64,000 nt of DNA. Origin: Mucidula mucida. Taxonomy: Eukaryota > Basidiomycota > Agaricomycetes > Agaricales > Physalacriaceae. The notes under the pieces are model-generated. The model saw only the letters and a list, made by a program, of their open reading frames with translations, made no database searches and was not told where the DNA came from. The position numbers and the translations under genes are program-made. Location of the stretch: NCBI GenBank assembly GCA_015501055.1, contig JADNYV010000077.1, forward strand, positions 62,001-126,000. The letters are read 5' to 3'. Shown piece after piece: positions 9,725 through 21,164 of the stretch (the stretch's first letter is position 1; every line of letters begins with the position of its first letter).

Positions 9725-10203
9725 GTCTATTGTTTACCTGCAGAGTTCGCGAATGGATTTGGAATGGATCGTAAATGTTCACATGGCGCTAATGTACTTT
9801 GTGCAACAATTTGACAACCAACTTGAAGTTCCCCTCTCTCTCATGCTGGTACTCATGCTGGCTACCCTGGCCAGAACACGGAATCGTAGCGGCTAGCCTC
9901 CGGCAGATTCACCACTCCTTCTTCATTTGAATTCTAACATGTCTACTAAACTATGTGAACCTTCTGCGCTGCCGGGGAAATGCTCTGCCTTTCTAAGTTT
10001 ACCTCGGACAACGTAAACAGCAGCTGTACAGCAACAAGTATTTGCGGCCTACTTGTCTGCGCTGGTTTCGATTCGAAGTTTTCGCTTGTCAACCAGAAAC
10101 AGCACAGTAAATCTTTACTCGCAGCAGAAGCAACAAACTGTCTGTGGAATTCACTGCTGTTGGTGGATTGTCTGAGTGAAATGTCCTTATGAAGAAAACT
10201 CCC

Positions 10204-10539
10204 TTACCTGCTCTTAGGCATTAACCCAACGAGTATCCTTTCGATAAGCTCCGGAGGAGGAGTGACCGTGGACTCCTTGTTATTCACGAGCCCTATAATT
10301 GGGCCAGAGGGAGTGCTATCGAATGTGGCTCTGCCCCACAGTTGGAGTATGTTGAGCGACAACGCAATCATGCAGGCCGTGCTAACTTCGTCTGCATAAT
10401 CCTCTCGCTCTTCACCGCTGAAATGGCAGCTTGTCATCAACGCTGCGTAATCAGATCGCTTCTGCATGAGCTCGTCGCTGAGGACGAAACCGAACATCCT
10501 TTCACGGAAGACTTTAGGTTTTGAGCGCGTAAGCGGCAT
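10204..10539 (-). CDS. Family T copy 6 (111 aa, type B, altered C-terminus)
   Basis: Starts at the ATG at 10539 (MPLTRSKPKVFRERMFGF), the position equivalent to copies 2 and 5. Landmarks are LSDELMQKRSDY, EEREDYADE, LNILQLWGRATFDS, PSGPIIGLVNNKES and PPPELIERI. The C-terminus reads LVGLMPKSR and lacks the PKWVNA ending. A small deletion shifts the frame near the end, so the ancestral tail (WVNA) lies in another frame and the stop overlaps a GTAAGG splice donor. It could still be translated with a truncated tail. A probable 5' UTR intron ends at TTTTCCTCCAG about 10 nt before the ATG. No upstream E-box palindrome is seen. Confidence 0.55.
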   Translation of the reverse strand: MPLTRSKPKVFRERMFGFVLSDELMQKRSDYAALMTSCHFSGEEREDYADEVSTACMIALSLNILQLWGRATFDSTPSGPIIGLVNNKESTVTPPPELIERILVGLMPKSR

Positions 10540-10886
10540 GAACTTCAGGCTGGAGGAAAATTCTGTTAAGTAACGTAGGGAGATATGCAGAGAATGCCAA
10601 ACCTTGCTTGCACTCCACTCAAAATGAAGACGATTGTCCGGATTACGGGCTCCGGGTTCGCAGTCTTGGAAAAACAAGGAAGAGGGGAGACGGCCTTGAC
10701 GCGCAAGGCGATTGCTTTGTCGGTATCAGGAAACACGACGCTGCAACGTGGAAATCTGGTCTTGTCGCTTGTGTACAAATAACGTCCCGCGTACTAAATA
10801 GGAATCGCAATAGGTGACCGGGACAAGCTGCTCATATACTATCTCAAAAAACCGCCACGGCATTCCAATAGCTGACGTACCGGACT

Positions 10887-10987
10887 TCAAGCAGCGTTCA
10901 TCCACTTCGGCTGCACGGTCGCGTCAAGCCTCATTGCATTCTGCATCCTCTCAATGACTTCCGGGGAAGGAGTTGTTACGCTATCCC
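10887..10987 (-). pseudogene. Family T copy 7 (3' fragment only)
   Basis: Only the last 33 codons of the domain remain: VTTPSPEVIERMQNAM and PKWMNAA, then TGA, AGTCCG and GTACGT. Upstream sequence to about 11290 shows no further family T similarity. A truncated remnant, still retaining the post-stop splice donor. Confidence 0.6.
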
Positions 10988-11368
10988 TAATCCAGCAGGT
11001 TTGAAGCACGAGAAAAGCGAGCTTTAAGCGATGCTCATAGCCTCCGTCAGTACGCCCCGCGAGTTCTGCTGAAAGAATGGAGCCTGTTCGGAACTGTTTG
11101 TGTTAGCCAGGTAACGTTGATAATCAGTTAACAAAAGCAGAACGTGAGACGTGGCGCGGACGACGGTTATCATTGAATCCTGACCGCCAAAACAGAAACG
11201 TGGCGGACATTGAGACGCGCGAGAAACATACGTCCGGGTGATAAAAGTCTTCCTGAAACACGACACGACAGAATTAGCAGAATATTTTTTTCATCTCAGC
11301 AAGAACAAAGCTGTTGGTGAAATATGAGCGGGAGGTTGTTGTAAGCAGTCAATATACGTACCCAGCTT

Positions 11369-11698
11369 TCAAGCATAGACCCACTTAGGCTCGACCTCCA
11401 GCTCGAGATACGCATGTATGCGTTTGATCAGCTCCGTAGGGGGAGTAACCGTCGACTCCTTGTTCGTCATGAGCCCGATGATTGGGCCAGAGGGAGTGAT
11501 ATCGTATGTGGCTCTGCCCCACAGATGTAGGATGTTAATCGACAACGTCACCATCATGGCCGAGTGGACGCGGTGTTCATAGACCCTTCTCTCCGATCCG
11601 TCGGGAAGAGGGCAATTTGCCATCACCACTTGACACTCAGGTCGGTCCTTCATGAGCTCGTCGTTGAGGAGGAAACCAAATATCATTTCGCGTTGCAT
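11369..11698 (-). CDS. Family T copy 8 (109 aa)
   Basis: Single-exon domain form starting at the ATG at 11698 (MQREMIFGFLLNDELMKDRPE); the frame is open to 11716. Landmarks are CPLPDGSERR, HSAMMVTLSINILHLWGRATYDI, PSGPIIGLMTNKES, PPTELIKRI and a C-terminus PKWVYA. A probable 3' splice site (GACGACTAG) lies 2 nt before the ATG, so a noncoding leader exon is likely. A homologous leader ending ACGCGTCG is visible upstream at about 11755-11800, matching copy 3. The stop is followed by AAAGCTGG and GTACGT. Function unknown. Confidence 0.6.
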   Translation of the reverse strand: MQREMIFGFLLNDELMKDRPECQVVMANCPLPDGSERRVYEHRVHSAMMVTLSINILHLWGRATYDITPSGPIIGLMTNKESTVTPPTELIKRIHAYLELEVEPKWVYA

Positions 11699-11838
11699 AT
11701 CTAGTCGTCTGTTCAATCTATAGATTCATGTCAACCGACGTAGTGTTGTAGTACGGTTGACCGACGCGTGAATATTGGCGCTTCAACAGATGATGGAGGT
11801 AGCTTGCAAGTCGTGGCCAGGGGCAGTCTCGCGACTCG

Positions 11839-11848
11839 ATCAGGTGAT
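11839..11848 (-). promoter_or_regulatory. E-box-like element upstream of family T copy 8
   Basis: ATCAGGTGAT, one base from the ATCAYGTGAT consensus of the array, in the same relative place as in copy 3. Confidence 0.35.
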
Positions 11849-12129
11849 GGCCTGGCTATCGCTGTCAGCAAATCGTTGAATGGAGGTGGAAAGATGCTGC
11901 TACTAAGGAAGTCACAATTAACTGCTTTGCCAAGATAGCAGCTCTCTCGCTGCTTCACATTTCAATCAAAGGAATAGGAACATGAACATTCATCTATGCG
12001 ATTGGTTCGCTTAATGACACAAAAAGTGATGATTTCGCAGCAGGATTGACAAATTGTTTACGAAATTCCAAGCTGTCCGTGAAATGTATAAGCGGAAGTT
12101 CAGAAGAAAACGACGTACGTACCCAGCTT

Positions 12130-12459
12130 TCAAGCAACGATCCACCTAGGCTCAACGTCAAGCGACAGAAAGGCCTGGATACTTCTAATCACCTCCCGCG
12201 GCGGTGACGTCGTCGACTGCTTGTTAGTTATGAGCCCAATGACTGGACCAGAGGGAGTGATGTCGTATGTAGCATTTGGCCACACTTCTAGAATCTTGAG
12301 CGACAAGGACGCCATGATAGGCCCGCAGACGCGGAGTTCGTATCCATCTCGCTCTCTTCCGCTGGCATGGGGGCATCTTGCCATCATTGTGGGGTACTGA
12401 TATCGCTCCCTCATAAGCTCTTCGGTGAGAGGAAAGCCAAAGATCATTTCGCGTCCCAT
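12130..12459 (-). CDS. Family T copy 9 (109 aa)
   Basis: Closest to copy 8. It starts at the ATG at 12459 (MGREMIFGFPLTEELMRERYQ) and has CPHASGRER, LRVCGPIMASLSLKILEVWPNATYDI, PSGPVIGLITNKQS, PPREVIRSI and a C-terminus PRWIVA. The reading frame is intact. The stop is followed by AAGCTGG and GTACGTACGT. An ATCATGTGAC element lies about 300 bp upstream (12756-12765), which would suit a gene with an upstream noncoding exon. Confidence 0.6.
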   Translation of the reverse strand: MGREMIFGFPLTEELMRERYQYPTMMARCPHASGRERDGYELRVCGPIMASLSLKILEVWPNATYDITPSGPVIGLITNKQSTTSPPREVIRSIQAFLSLDVEPRWIVA

Positions 12460-12469
12460 GATTTCTGCT

Positions 12470-13015
12470 TATGAGAGCTACATAACCCAATCAGCCATGG
12501 ACATTCGAATGGACTACGCAGACCATACCTTCTGGCGTTTTGAAGGCAAATGAGAACAATGCGTGGTTTTAGGTTAACGGATCGGGTTGAATCGGACTGA
12601 AGGACAGCTGTATTGCTATAGACAGTGTATAGTGCATCTCGGACCTTGCGATTTAACGAGGGATGAGGGCAGCTTGTGGCTCCTGTGACAGTCTAAGTCT
12701 TGGGATAAGGCAAGGCAAAAGGCAGGGTCAAAGGAGTTGGCTTACCTGCCTTTCGATCATGTGACAGAGGATGATTCCCGAATCTTGCAACAATCGCCGT
12801 GGACTGTTTTGTGCAGGTTTCTAGAGAACGAGGCTCAGACGTTAACCCTTCGTTGAGAATGTAAATTCCAGTTGAATGGCAGTAGCAGTTGAATATCATA
12901 ACAGCATAAGGAATCAGGATCCTCAGCAGCGACTCGGACAAACCGAACATGGAACCGTAGGCTGTCAGTATTGGTGAGGAAGGTTAGAAGAAGATGGCCC
13001 ACGTACCCAACGTTT
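12470..13015. other. Spacer with one E-box-like element
   Basis: Upstream region of copy 9 and 3' region of the broken copy 10. ATCATGTGAC is at 12756-12765. No open frame of coding quality. Confidence 0.4.
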
Positions 13016-13321
13016 CAGCATTAAACCACCTAGGCTCGACCTCCAGCGCTAGAAGCTGTATGCGTTTGATAAGCTCCGCAGGAGAAGTAACCGTTGACTC
13101 CTTATTAGTCGCGAGCCAATGACTGTACCAGAGGGTGTGTTGTCAAGTGCGTTAATCGACATCGCTATTGCGATGGCCGCGCAGACTCGGTCTCAGTCCT
13201 CACTGGGGCAATGTGCCATCAGCTTTGGTAGTCAGGTCGCCCCTTCAGGAGCTACGTGGTGAGGAGGCAACCTAAGATCTTGTCGCGGAAGACTTCGGGT
13301 TTTTGAGCGAGTAAGCGGCAT
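13016..13321 (-). pseudogene. Family T copy 10 (multiple lesions)
   Basis: Retains the MPLTRSK start context at 13321, but an extra A in the following A-run shifts the frame at once. The LTDEF equivalent contains TAG, and the domain centre is shortened (WGRATYD-type residues missing). The tail TTPSPAELIKRI-like and PRWFNA can be traced in another frame. A GTACGT follows the end. Confidence 0.65.
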
Positions 13322-13729
13322 GAAGGCTGAAGAAAATCTAATGAGTACCATAGACAGACAGGTCGCGAACGTCGGACCTTAGGTTTGCTGCCTTAGCGGG
13401 AGACGATTGTCTGGACTACGGATCTCTAGAACAGTCAAATCAACAGTCTTGACAGAACGAGGCAAAGGGCAGATGCGCGCGCCGAAATTACAGTGATGTA
13501 TGATTGGTGAACTCTTGGGGCAAGGTTGCGATCTTGTGCGGGTGTCGGCATTGTCAGAAAATATGATGCTGCAATGTGCATATTAGGTCTATTCGTTCGT
13601 GCAAACATGTGCCATAGTCCTAGGAATTATGGAGGAGGGAGGTGAAGGTGACCGGGCCACACTAGTTATAAAGTATCTTGATAGACCGCGATAGCATTCC
13701 CAATGGCGAATGTACCCGGACTTCAAGTG

Positions 13730-14112
13730 GCGTTCACTTGTTGTCGGAGAGCGCTACCACCAGGCCAGGACGGGGTATTCTCCAAGCGGCCCTTTGCCAG
13801 AAGTGTTGTATCTGCAATATCATAACACCCACAATGGATGAAGGAGGGAGAGAGAGGGCGGAGCAAGCGAACGACAGAGCTGGGTGAGCGACGTCCGAAC
13901 GACCGACCGGGCGAGAGACGCGTCGGAAAGACAAATGAGGGCCGCAAATTTGCTTTAAAAACGCCTGGGCTCCTTTCTGTTGACTTCAGGGTGCTCGTCG
14001 ACGATTGCGATGCCTTGAATTCGGGACGCTGCCTCACGAGTTCGTCGGAGATGAGAAAAGCCGAATAGCCTTTCGCGGAAGACTTGAGGTTTTGGGAGCG
14101 TATCGGCTGAAG
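13730..14112 (-). pseudogene. Family T copy 11 (multiple lesions)
   Basis: Type-B copy with a lost start (the MPLTRSK codons are reduced to a GATACGCTCC remnant). SQVFRERLFGF-like and SDELVRQRPEF sequence is recognisable, followed by frame changes. It ends VALSDNK and then directly the CGCCACTTGAAG tail seen after copies 2 and 5, so the last third of the domain is deleted. Upstream 5' UTR intron sequence (GTTTGACATTTTC... to CCTTCAG) is still recognisable. Confidence 0.6.
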
Positions 14113-14609
14113 GAAAGTAATAAGATTGTAGACAGACATGTAGAAAATGTCAAACCTTGCTGCGTAGTGTCCGGCTTTACGTTTTGTTTCAAAAAGATGA
14201 GGATAGTTTGTAAATCGGAGCAAGGGCCAGGACTGAGCGGATACGAAGTGAGCAATATGGGCTGGAAAGTTATTGCACCACGCACCTTCCATCGAAGATT
14301 GTACGAATCGATATATGGCGCGTCCTAAGCAAGTGAAGACAACAGTCAACACATTTCCAAACTTTTAGTCCAGTAACTCGTCGCCCAGTTCGCATCGGCG
14401 GACGATTCCACTCCTTTCAATTCAAGCAGTCCAGTCAGGCCATCCGTGGGCGCGTTGTGGGTATGCGACGAGGTGCGAAGGAGCATGCGGCGTCGTCGCC
14501 GTCGGAATCAAGGTCGGAAATGACCTGTCAATCTTTGGTGCACAGCCACGGCAGCTCAAGCTTGACTTCCATTGCCAAGGCCAGCTAACTAGTCTCGAAT
14601 GAATGTTCC

Positions 14610-15950
14610 CTACCCCCAGAGATCCTTTCCTATATCTTCTCATTGACTTTCGAGAGGCCTTTTCGTCTCTTCCAGTCTCGAATGCCATGGCTTCTCGGAC
14701 AGGTGTGCAGGCATTAGAGAGCGATCGCAAGGCAGAACACCGGCTTGTGGAGTTCATTTGTAGGGGAGATTTCCTTATCAAACGTTTTCCATGGGCCTAT
14801 CCTAGACGATGTGCTCAAGCAGTCTGGAAACACTAGTCTGCAGGTGTCTCTTGTCAATCTCGTGTCAAGCAGTGCTAGTACTCTGGCACAACACTCATCA
14901 CGGTTGTCGGGGCTTCAGCTAAATTGCCACTTCGATTCCTTGCGTGCTTTCAAAGACGCACCAGAGATGAGTAGGCTTACAAAATTGTGTCTGCGTGCAT
15001 CATACCACAGCGAGACCACTTTCCGTGACGAGGAGTTGGAGCCCGTCTACCTTAACATGTGTTAGGCGAGAGCTTTGGATGCAAATGTCGTTCTCGATGG
15101 GTCGCTCATCCATGCCAGTACAGGTCGCCTCATTCTCTTACCTTGGCCTCAAATCACCCACCTCGACCTTACGTTGGGTTTTGGCAAGCATCAGGATGAC
15201 ATTGACATCGTATCCCGGTGTCTCAACCTTGTCTCACTCGCATACAGATCCAGAATGAAAGTCGGCAACAACAATATGGAACATACATCCTCTGTCTACA
15301 TCTTCCCGCACCTTACATCCCTTGCCGTACACGACTCCCCCGCCATCTTGCCACGTATGCGATGCCCCGCTCTCCAGACATTAGAGATTACAGGCTATCT
15401 TGGAGCTTCCAGTATCATCCAAACGGCCTGGGCGGATTTTCGTGTTTTCCTAGACAAATCACAATGCACCCTACAGGAGTTGCACCTCATCCCTATAGAC
15501 GGTGCATCCGATTCAAAAACATTCTCAACTTCTCTGCTGGAGTTTCTCACCTCCGTATCACATGTCCCGAGATTGAAGATCGACCTCTCGTATATCATTT
15601 CTTCTTCTGCTACAGGGCTCATCAACAGAGAGCACAAGTTGATCTTGTTTCCAGAGCTGCAGGTGCTGACGCTGAAGGCGCGTGCTTCCGAGTTCCACGA
15701 CTCTGATATACCATCGAGGTATACGTTCCAGCATCATGTAGAGTATGAATTGATGAGAATCATCGAGTCATTATGGCGGGTTCCCGAGGGTGCTGCGAGG
15801 ATCCGAAAGACAAACATTGAACTTTACAGCACGATAAAACACCACTGTTACGATGATTTTGAGGATCCGGAGGTGAAGGCACGACATAAATGGTTGAAAG
15901 CGGCCATGTTGTTGAAGAAATTGGAGGTCCTCAAGGATGAGGGGGCTTGA
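14610..15950 (+). pseudogene. F-box protein gene with two nonsense codons
   Basis: Reads in one frame from LPPEILSYIFSLTF (F-box core, near 14610) to the stop at 15950, with two in-frame TAG codons: one at about 14724 where the paralogue at 19547 has Trp in CRHWRA, and one at 15063-15065. The rest has the LRR-like C-terminal half (LPWPQITHLDLTLG, LTSVSHVPRLKIDL). The N-terminal zinc-motif exon and coiled-coil segment of the paralogue are missing; upstream sequence joins abruptly, as if an internal deletion removed them. Codons after the second stop remain open for 290 residues, so decay is recent. Confidence 0.75.
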
Positions 15951-16594
15951 CGTGTCCGTTGTATTCCGCGTGTGCTGGTATGTTGTTAATTATGTTTGCT
16001 GCGCAATTACTAACCTCACCTGTACAAGGTCTTACAACAATATGGTTGTTAAAGAAAGTATAATGACGTGCTTGTAGTCAGTTTCAGTACAAGCAATTTT
16101 ATTCGGTATTGTAGCGGTGGTACAGGTTCAAACAACGTTGGGAATGCCAAGTGGAGGATACCTGTATGGCGCAGTTCTGAACGACAATGAATTCTTGAAT
16201 TCTGCACACCTCCCTACCTTCGAATTTCCATTTGTTATCTGCATATAGTCTATCACTGGGAAGAGCTGAGCAGCCTCAGACCGCTTTCGTCATATTTCGG
16301 CCTGAGGACGTCCGCCGAATGGCCAAGCTTGCTGGAGGAATCGACGACCGTGTTCTAGGCCTCGTGAGTTCCCAAGTGTATTTTACTGAAGACGCTCAAC
16401 GGAGAAAGCTACCGTACATGCTGAGGTACGCCCTATATGCGTAAGAAATCATATCCAAATTCAGCGCTCCTCGTATCCACTGTGGTGGCGGACCAGCAGT
16501 ATCTTCCTTAGTTTGCTTCGTCTTGCGCACACCTCAAAGAGAGCCGAGGAGGAGCCAGAGTGATCTGATTTACTAATTGACGACAAAGGTTTTT
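15951..16594. other. Spacer between F-box and kinase relics
   Basis: A plus-strand frame at 16232-16444 (70 codons) has no recognisable motif and no paralogue in the equivalent place downstream of the second F-box gene. Nothing else seen. Confidence 0.4.
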
Positions 16595-18072
16595 CTATCC
16601 GACCAGTCTCCGCATCATCCGTCTAATCCTTTGCAAGAGGATATCGCAAATTCGATAACGACAGATCCAGCATAGTACTTTCCTTGACATAGGTTCCGGC
16701 AGTATGCGTAAATGGACCCACTTCTCAACAAAGTCAGGCGGAAGGTTAGACCAGCGGTCGCCGAACTCCTCAAGGTCATATTTACGTGGAGCCGTATACA
16801 ATACATTCCCATCCAGGTGCGGGACATGCCGCTCAAAAAACTGCAGATCCTCCTCCACTGTGAAACGCGCTTGAGCATCCCAGGTCACCATGCCGTCGAA
16901 TAGAGGTGCCAGGATCGGTGCGAAGGGAGCTAGATACTATCACAGATGAATTGCGAAAGTCCTGCCTAAAACTGTGGACTTACTTGAAAGAGAATGCTGA
17001 ATGTCAACCCTAAACACCCAACGTCGAATGCGGAGGGTTCGTAGTCGTATTCACCTTGACTTAAATCCGAAGGTGCATTGAGTGACCCAAAGCCGCCGCC
17101 CTTGCGTGGCAGGCGACAGGATGCACGCGTTGTAGAAGCAGGGAACATCAAGGCCAAGTTGAAATCGAATAAGACGTACTTCATTCGGCCGTCTTTCCGC
17201 ATGGCTGATCGCAGTGGGTATCCGCCACCTCTGTTATCGAGCGCGAAATGGTTTACCAATGTGTTACGTCTTGCAATATCCTGAACGTAGCTCTAGTTGT
17301 GCGCGAAACGGGATAGCCACTGGATGTACTTACTCGATGCACGATGCCGGAGCCGTGCAAGAACGCCAAAGCCGACAGTAGAGAACGTATCACGACAAGT
17401 GTTTCCCCAACAGTGTCGAACCATGGACATATAATGGCGTCACCCCATCTAACGAGCGTCAGAAATTGTATTTCGTCAAACGTATAGTTCATTGTACTCA
17501 CCGTAGCATAACCACGAGCCAATGCCGGCAGTATTTCCAAGATTGGCAGAATCCCCGGAATGAACTTGTCGAGTCTTTCATTCTGAGCCTTCAAGAGGAA
17601 ATGCATGATCCGAGACTCTTCGCTGTCCCGTCGAACGAGCTTCAATGCAACGTGGCGCTTCTCTTTGTCCTGCGCAAATACAACGTGCCCCTGTGATAGT
17701 AAGTATGTCTGTCCCCCTATTTTCATTCGCTTTGGCTGATTTCTTACCCAAGCATCGGCCAAGTAAGGAATCCGTCCTGTATCCTCTTCGAATGAGGCAT
17801 ACGCCTCGTCGTGGAATGCGTATGGAAACTGGCCGCCAAACGGACTCGAATTTGGGAGATTAGGGCTGCACTCGACGGAATAAGTCATCGGTTCGTTCAA
17901 GAAAAAATGTTTATAGAGCGTGTATCCGTGTTCCAGTAGCCAAGGTCGCGCGGAGTCTTCCCAGAATCTCATGCGCTTCAAAAGAGTAAATTCCGGGATA
18001 CCGGGGCAAATACGAGAGAAAAGTCGATCTGCGAGCAGTTAGCGAGGTGTCTCAGAAGTCGTGCTTTTCCAT
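16595..18072 (-). pseudogene. Protein kinase-like gene, frame-broken copy (K1)
   Basis: Paralogue of the readable kinase at 21444-22960, aligning along its whole length. Exons 5 and 6 are open, including HRDIARRN across a splice junction, LFDFNLALMFP (DFG replaced by DFN), FDVGCLG and VTWDAQARF. Lesions compared with the intact copy: exon 1 (MEKHDF) runs into TGA with no GT donor; an 8-nt deletion shifts the frame in the DDNLCPG region of exon 2; and a further 8-nt deletion shifts the frame just before WLVVM in exon 3. The ATG at 17972 could begin a shorter product but would still meet the exon 3 frameshift. Confidence 0.7.
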
Positions 18073-18107
18073 GGTCGTGGTAAGAAACGACACCGATCAG
18101 TGAATGT

Positions 18108-18860
18108 TACTGCGAAAGTTGAAACGTGTCTGGCTCGTGATTACCTCGGTCACGTATGTACCATCCGGACTGAGACCTCCATTTCACGTCCGACGTAACT
18201 CATGCTGTTGAACGTGAAACTTCACACAACATAAATATCAGTCATTGATGGACAGGGCGCTTCCTAAGTGCGGTACTGGAGGTCATCAGCCCAAGTGTAA
18301 GCACCTCCCTTGAGGAACATTCAGAGATTCAAACGTTGAATGATGGTTGCAGAGCAGTCAATTGATTGTTTGGAGATACGATTCATTGATGTAGCATCAC
18401 GCGGCGGAAAGTACTATGAATACATAGGCGCAAGTAATCCCAAACTATCGGTTGAGTATATGAGAAAAAGGATGATACAAGCGGAACACTAACGTACCTG
18501 CACTTTAAGCAGCATTGACCCATTTGGGCTGGACGTCGAACTCGATCAACTGTTGCATGCGCTCGACCATCTCGGGAGAGGGAGTACTCATCCTGTCCAG
18601 GCTCGTATTGTCAGCGAGTGCTATTATCGGCCCGGAAGGAGTCATGTCGAGTGAGGATCTGTGCCACAATCGCCGCATCTGGAACGCGCAGCTTGACAGG
18701 ACGGCGGAGCAGAGTACGTTCAAAGTCCTGTCGCTCCTCGTCATCACTGATAGCAGGGTGTCGGGCTATCGCCCGCGCAGACAAAGGATGCTGTCGGATC
18801 AATGCAGTGGAGATTTGAAAACCGAATATCTTTTCGCGTGGCATGATGACCTGGATGAAG
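18108..18860. repeat. Block duplication, kinase-upstream plus family T (unit 1)
   Basis: Matches 24132-25020 in the same orientation: the kinase upstream sequence (ACTGCGAAAG... CTGGCTCGTGATTA), the GGACAGGGCGCT... stretch and a family T domain. It shows that kinase and family T genes were amplified together. Confidence 0.6.
18505..18844 (-). pseudogene. Family T copy 12 (single frameshift)
   Basis: Starts at the ATG at 18844 (MPREKIFGFQISTALIRQHPL). The first frame continues through ARHPAISDDEERQDFERT, then a 2-nt deletion at about 18722 moves the domain to a second frame: LCSAVLSSCAFQMRRLWHRSS, PSGPIIALADN, PSPEMVERM and PKWVNAA. A GTACGT donor follows the stop. Everything except the one frameshift is intact, so the lesion looks recent. 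It lies in the same relative place after a kinase as copy 13. Confidence 0.65.
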
Positions 18861-19546
18861 AGGTCAGTAGCAGAAATATTGACTGTGAAGCGTACCGGAA
18901 TAAAGACTTGTAGGGAGCACGACCTTGCGCTTAGATTGAAAGAATAATGGGGTCGAGTCGGGGGGCGAGTCGAGTGTTGTGGTCAAGTCAGTCGAAGAAC
19001 TGTCTCTTCAAAGAACAATGAAGGTGGCCAGGTGATTTGCTTGCTGCGGTAAGTGACTTACCCTGATAGCAATAGCCTCGTAGTCGCCCTTAGATTTATG
19101 ATTGGCCCGCCATTTCCGAGATTACGCGCCATATGCATTGTAGTTTGACGCATGTCCGTCCAGGTTGTTCCGTGTAGAGGAAGTTGGGCAAGTTCAAACT
19201 TTTCATCGCCTCATTTGCACCAGTCCTACCCACAGATTGAGAAGCTGGCCTCGTCTGATATACGCTTTAATGAAAGTTGCAAAGGCGTTGCACCATGATG
19301 TTCCTTTGACGGATTGACAGGCGTTTTCGAGCTTGTGGTCCAGTACTTGTCGACTGGCTTAGCTCAAGCAGGTTTTCCTATGTGTGGCTAGGGGATGTAG
19401 CGAGGAAAGAAGGAACCATTGAATCGCCTTGGACGGACGTATTTGGGAGAGTGACCTAGAGTGACATCGGTGTACAGCCACCGGCAGCTTTCTGGTTCTT
19501 GACTTGCACCTATTTACCTACGTACCCAATACGTACCTACCTTCCA
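18861..19546. other. Promoter region of family T copy 12 and F-box gene 2
   Basis: Divergent spacer. A CCAGGTGAT element (about 19028) resembles the E-box upstream of other family T copies. No open frame of coding quality. Confidence 0.4.
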
Positions 19547-20894
19547 ATGTCTGTACCAGGTAGGAAATGTTCCGAGTCACCGCCTACGACTCATTTAAAA
19601 CTGACGCTCTTCCTCAGGTGCTTCATGTCCAAATTGTGGCTACGATACGACCACCCTTCAATCTTGCCTATACATCGCGCCTTCGCCGTTCCAACCTCTC
19701 TTTGATAGTCACACGTCGCGCCAAGATATCAGCGCTGCGCGCACCCAGTTAAAAATATTCACTAATGCAGTGCGCATTGAGCTGCATGACGTCGAGGCTC
19801 GAGTTGCTCGCCTTCGTCAGAGTTTGCAAGCAGCCGAACAAAACTACGCCAACGCCGAATGTGTTCTAAATGCACACGTCATGCTCAATCCTCCCCTCGA
19901 ATCTCTACCTACCGAGATCCTATCCTACATCTTCTCATTGACTTTCAAGAAGCCGTTCGATATCTTCGCTGCCAAGCCTCGAATGCCATGGCTTCTTGGC
20001 CAAGTGTGCAGGCATTGGAGAGCGCTTGCATGGCAGACCCCTACTTTATGGAATTCGTTTAAAGGTCGAGATAATGTACGGCGAAAGGTTTGCTATGAAC
20101 CGAAGCTTGAAGAGGTTCTGAACCGGTCAGGGAACAGCGCTCTACATGTGTCTCTTGACAACCTCATGCCCAGTCGTGCTCGTACACTAGCACGCCACGT
20201 GTCACGTCTCTTGGAGCTTGAGGTTAGATGCTGGTTCGCAACTCTATATGCTTTGAGAGCCGCGCCGGAGATGAGCATGCTTACAAAATTGTCCGTGAAT
20301 GTCGAGCCCACTGACAACGTCCCGCACCCGGAACGGGTCAACTTTGACATTGCCTCCAAAGCTCCTCGCCTGACACACGTTGACCTCAATTTGATCTTCG
20401 TATCCATCAATATACCACGGGTCTTTCTCTTGCCTTGGCCGCAGATTACCCACCTTAAGCTTGACCTGGGGACCAACAATTATCACTACATCTATCATAT
20501 CCTATCTCAATGTCGGAACCTAGTGTCCTTCACGGACACCTGCCGAGATAACTTCTACCAGGCCTCCGATCCATATCTTCTTCCGACACCCTCCTCTATT
20601 TACGTCTTCGCGCACCTTACTTTCCTCGAAATACGCAGCTCCCTCGCCGTCCTGTCGTGTATGCAATGTCCCGCGCTCCGGATGTTTACGCTCCGGGGCG
20701 CGTCCGAAGATGTCGAGCTGACCGAAGCGGACTGGGAGGATTTTCGTGCGTTCGTGGAGAGATCGCGATGTACCCTACAGAAGGTGACCTTCATCCCTGA
20801 GCACTACATGCGCCACCAAAGCGAATATTCAGCGCCTCTACGGAAGCTCCTCTCGTTTGTATCGCATGTCCCGAAAGTGACGGTTGCCCGGTAG
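19547..20894 (+). CDS. F-box protein with N-terminal CxxCG motif (429 aa)
   Basis: Exon 1 is 19547-19559 (ATGTCTGTACCAG), intron 19560-19617 (GTAGGA... TCCTCAG), exon 2 is 19618-20894; joined length 430 codons. The product begins MSVPGASCPNCGYDTTT, giving a CxxC zinc-ribbon half. A coiled-coil segment follows (ARVARLRQSLQAAEQNYANAE), then an F-box: LPTEILSYIFSLTF ... WLLGQVCRHWRALAWQ TPTLW (residues about 125-170). The rest is a degenerate LRR-like region. F-box proteins recruit substrates to SCF ubiquitin ligases through Skp1. The stop at 20894 is earlier than in the paralogue at 14610-15950, and remnants of the missing tail can be traced downstream, so the C-terminus is probably truncated. 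The short first exon explains why a start codon is not found in the main frame. Confidence 0.75.
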
Positions 20895-21164
20895 AGAGGC
20901 TTTGAAAGCAAACTCCATGTAATCATTCTGCCGGAGCCTCGTGCAGACGAGGTCTCGACGCCGAAGGTGTATGTTTCTGACCTGTACTCCCAAACTGTGT
21001 GGGCACGTACGACGATTACATTTAGACTACCCGGAATCGAACGTTTTATGCCACGATAGAAGTGGGCAAAGTTTGAGGACATCAATGTGAAGATCACGCG
21101 GCTATGATGAAGAGGAGTAGAAGAAGAGTTTTCTGGACGAGCGACGCCAGTGTGAAACAGACCT

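Larger units (their letters stand above)
7916..9945. repeat. Direct segmental duplication, unit 2
   Basis: Second copy of the 3655-5640 segment, same orientation, carrying family T copies 4 and 5. It retains both reading frames and every splice site, so both genes were preserved after the duplication. Confidence 0.85.

Noticed and set aside
16232..16444. 70-codon plus-strand frame between the F-box relic and kinase K1
   Set aside because: No motif, no paralogue at the equivalent position after the second F-box gene.
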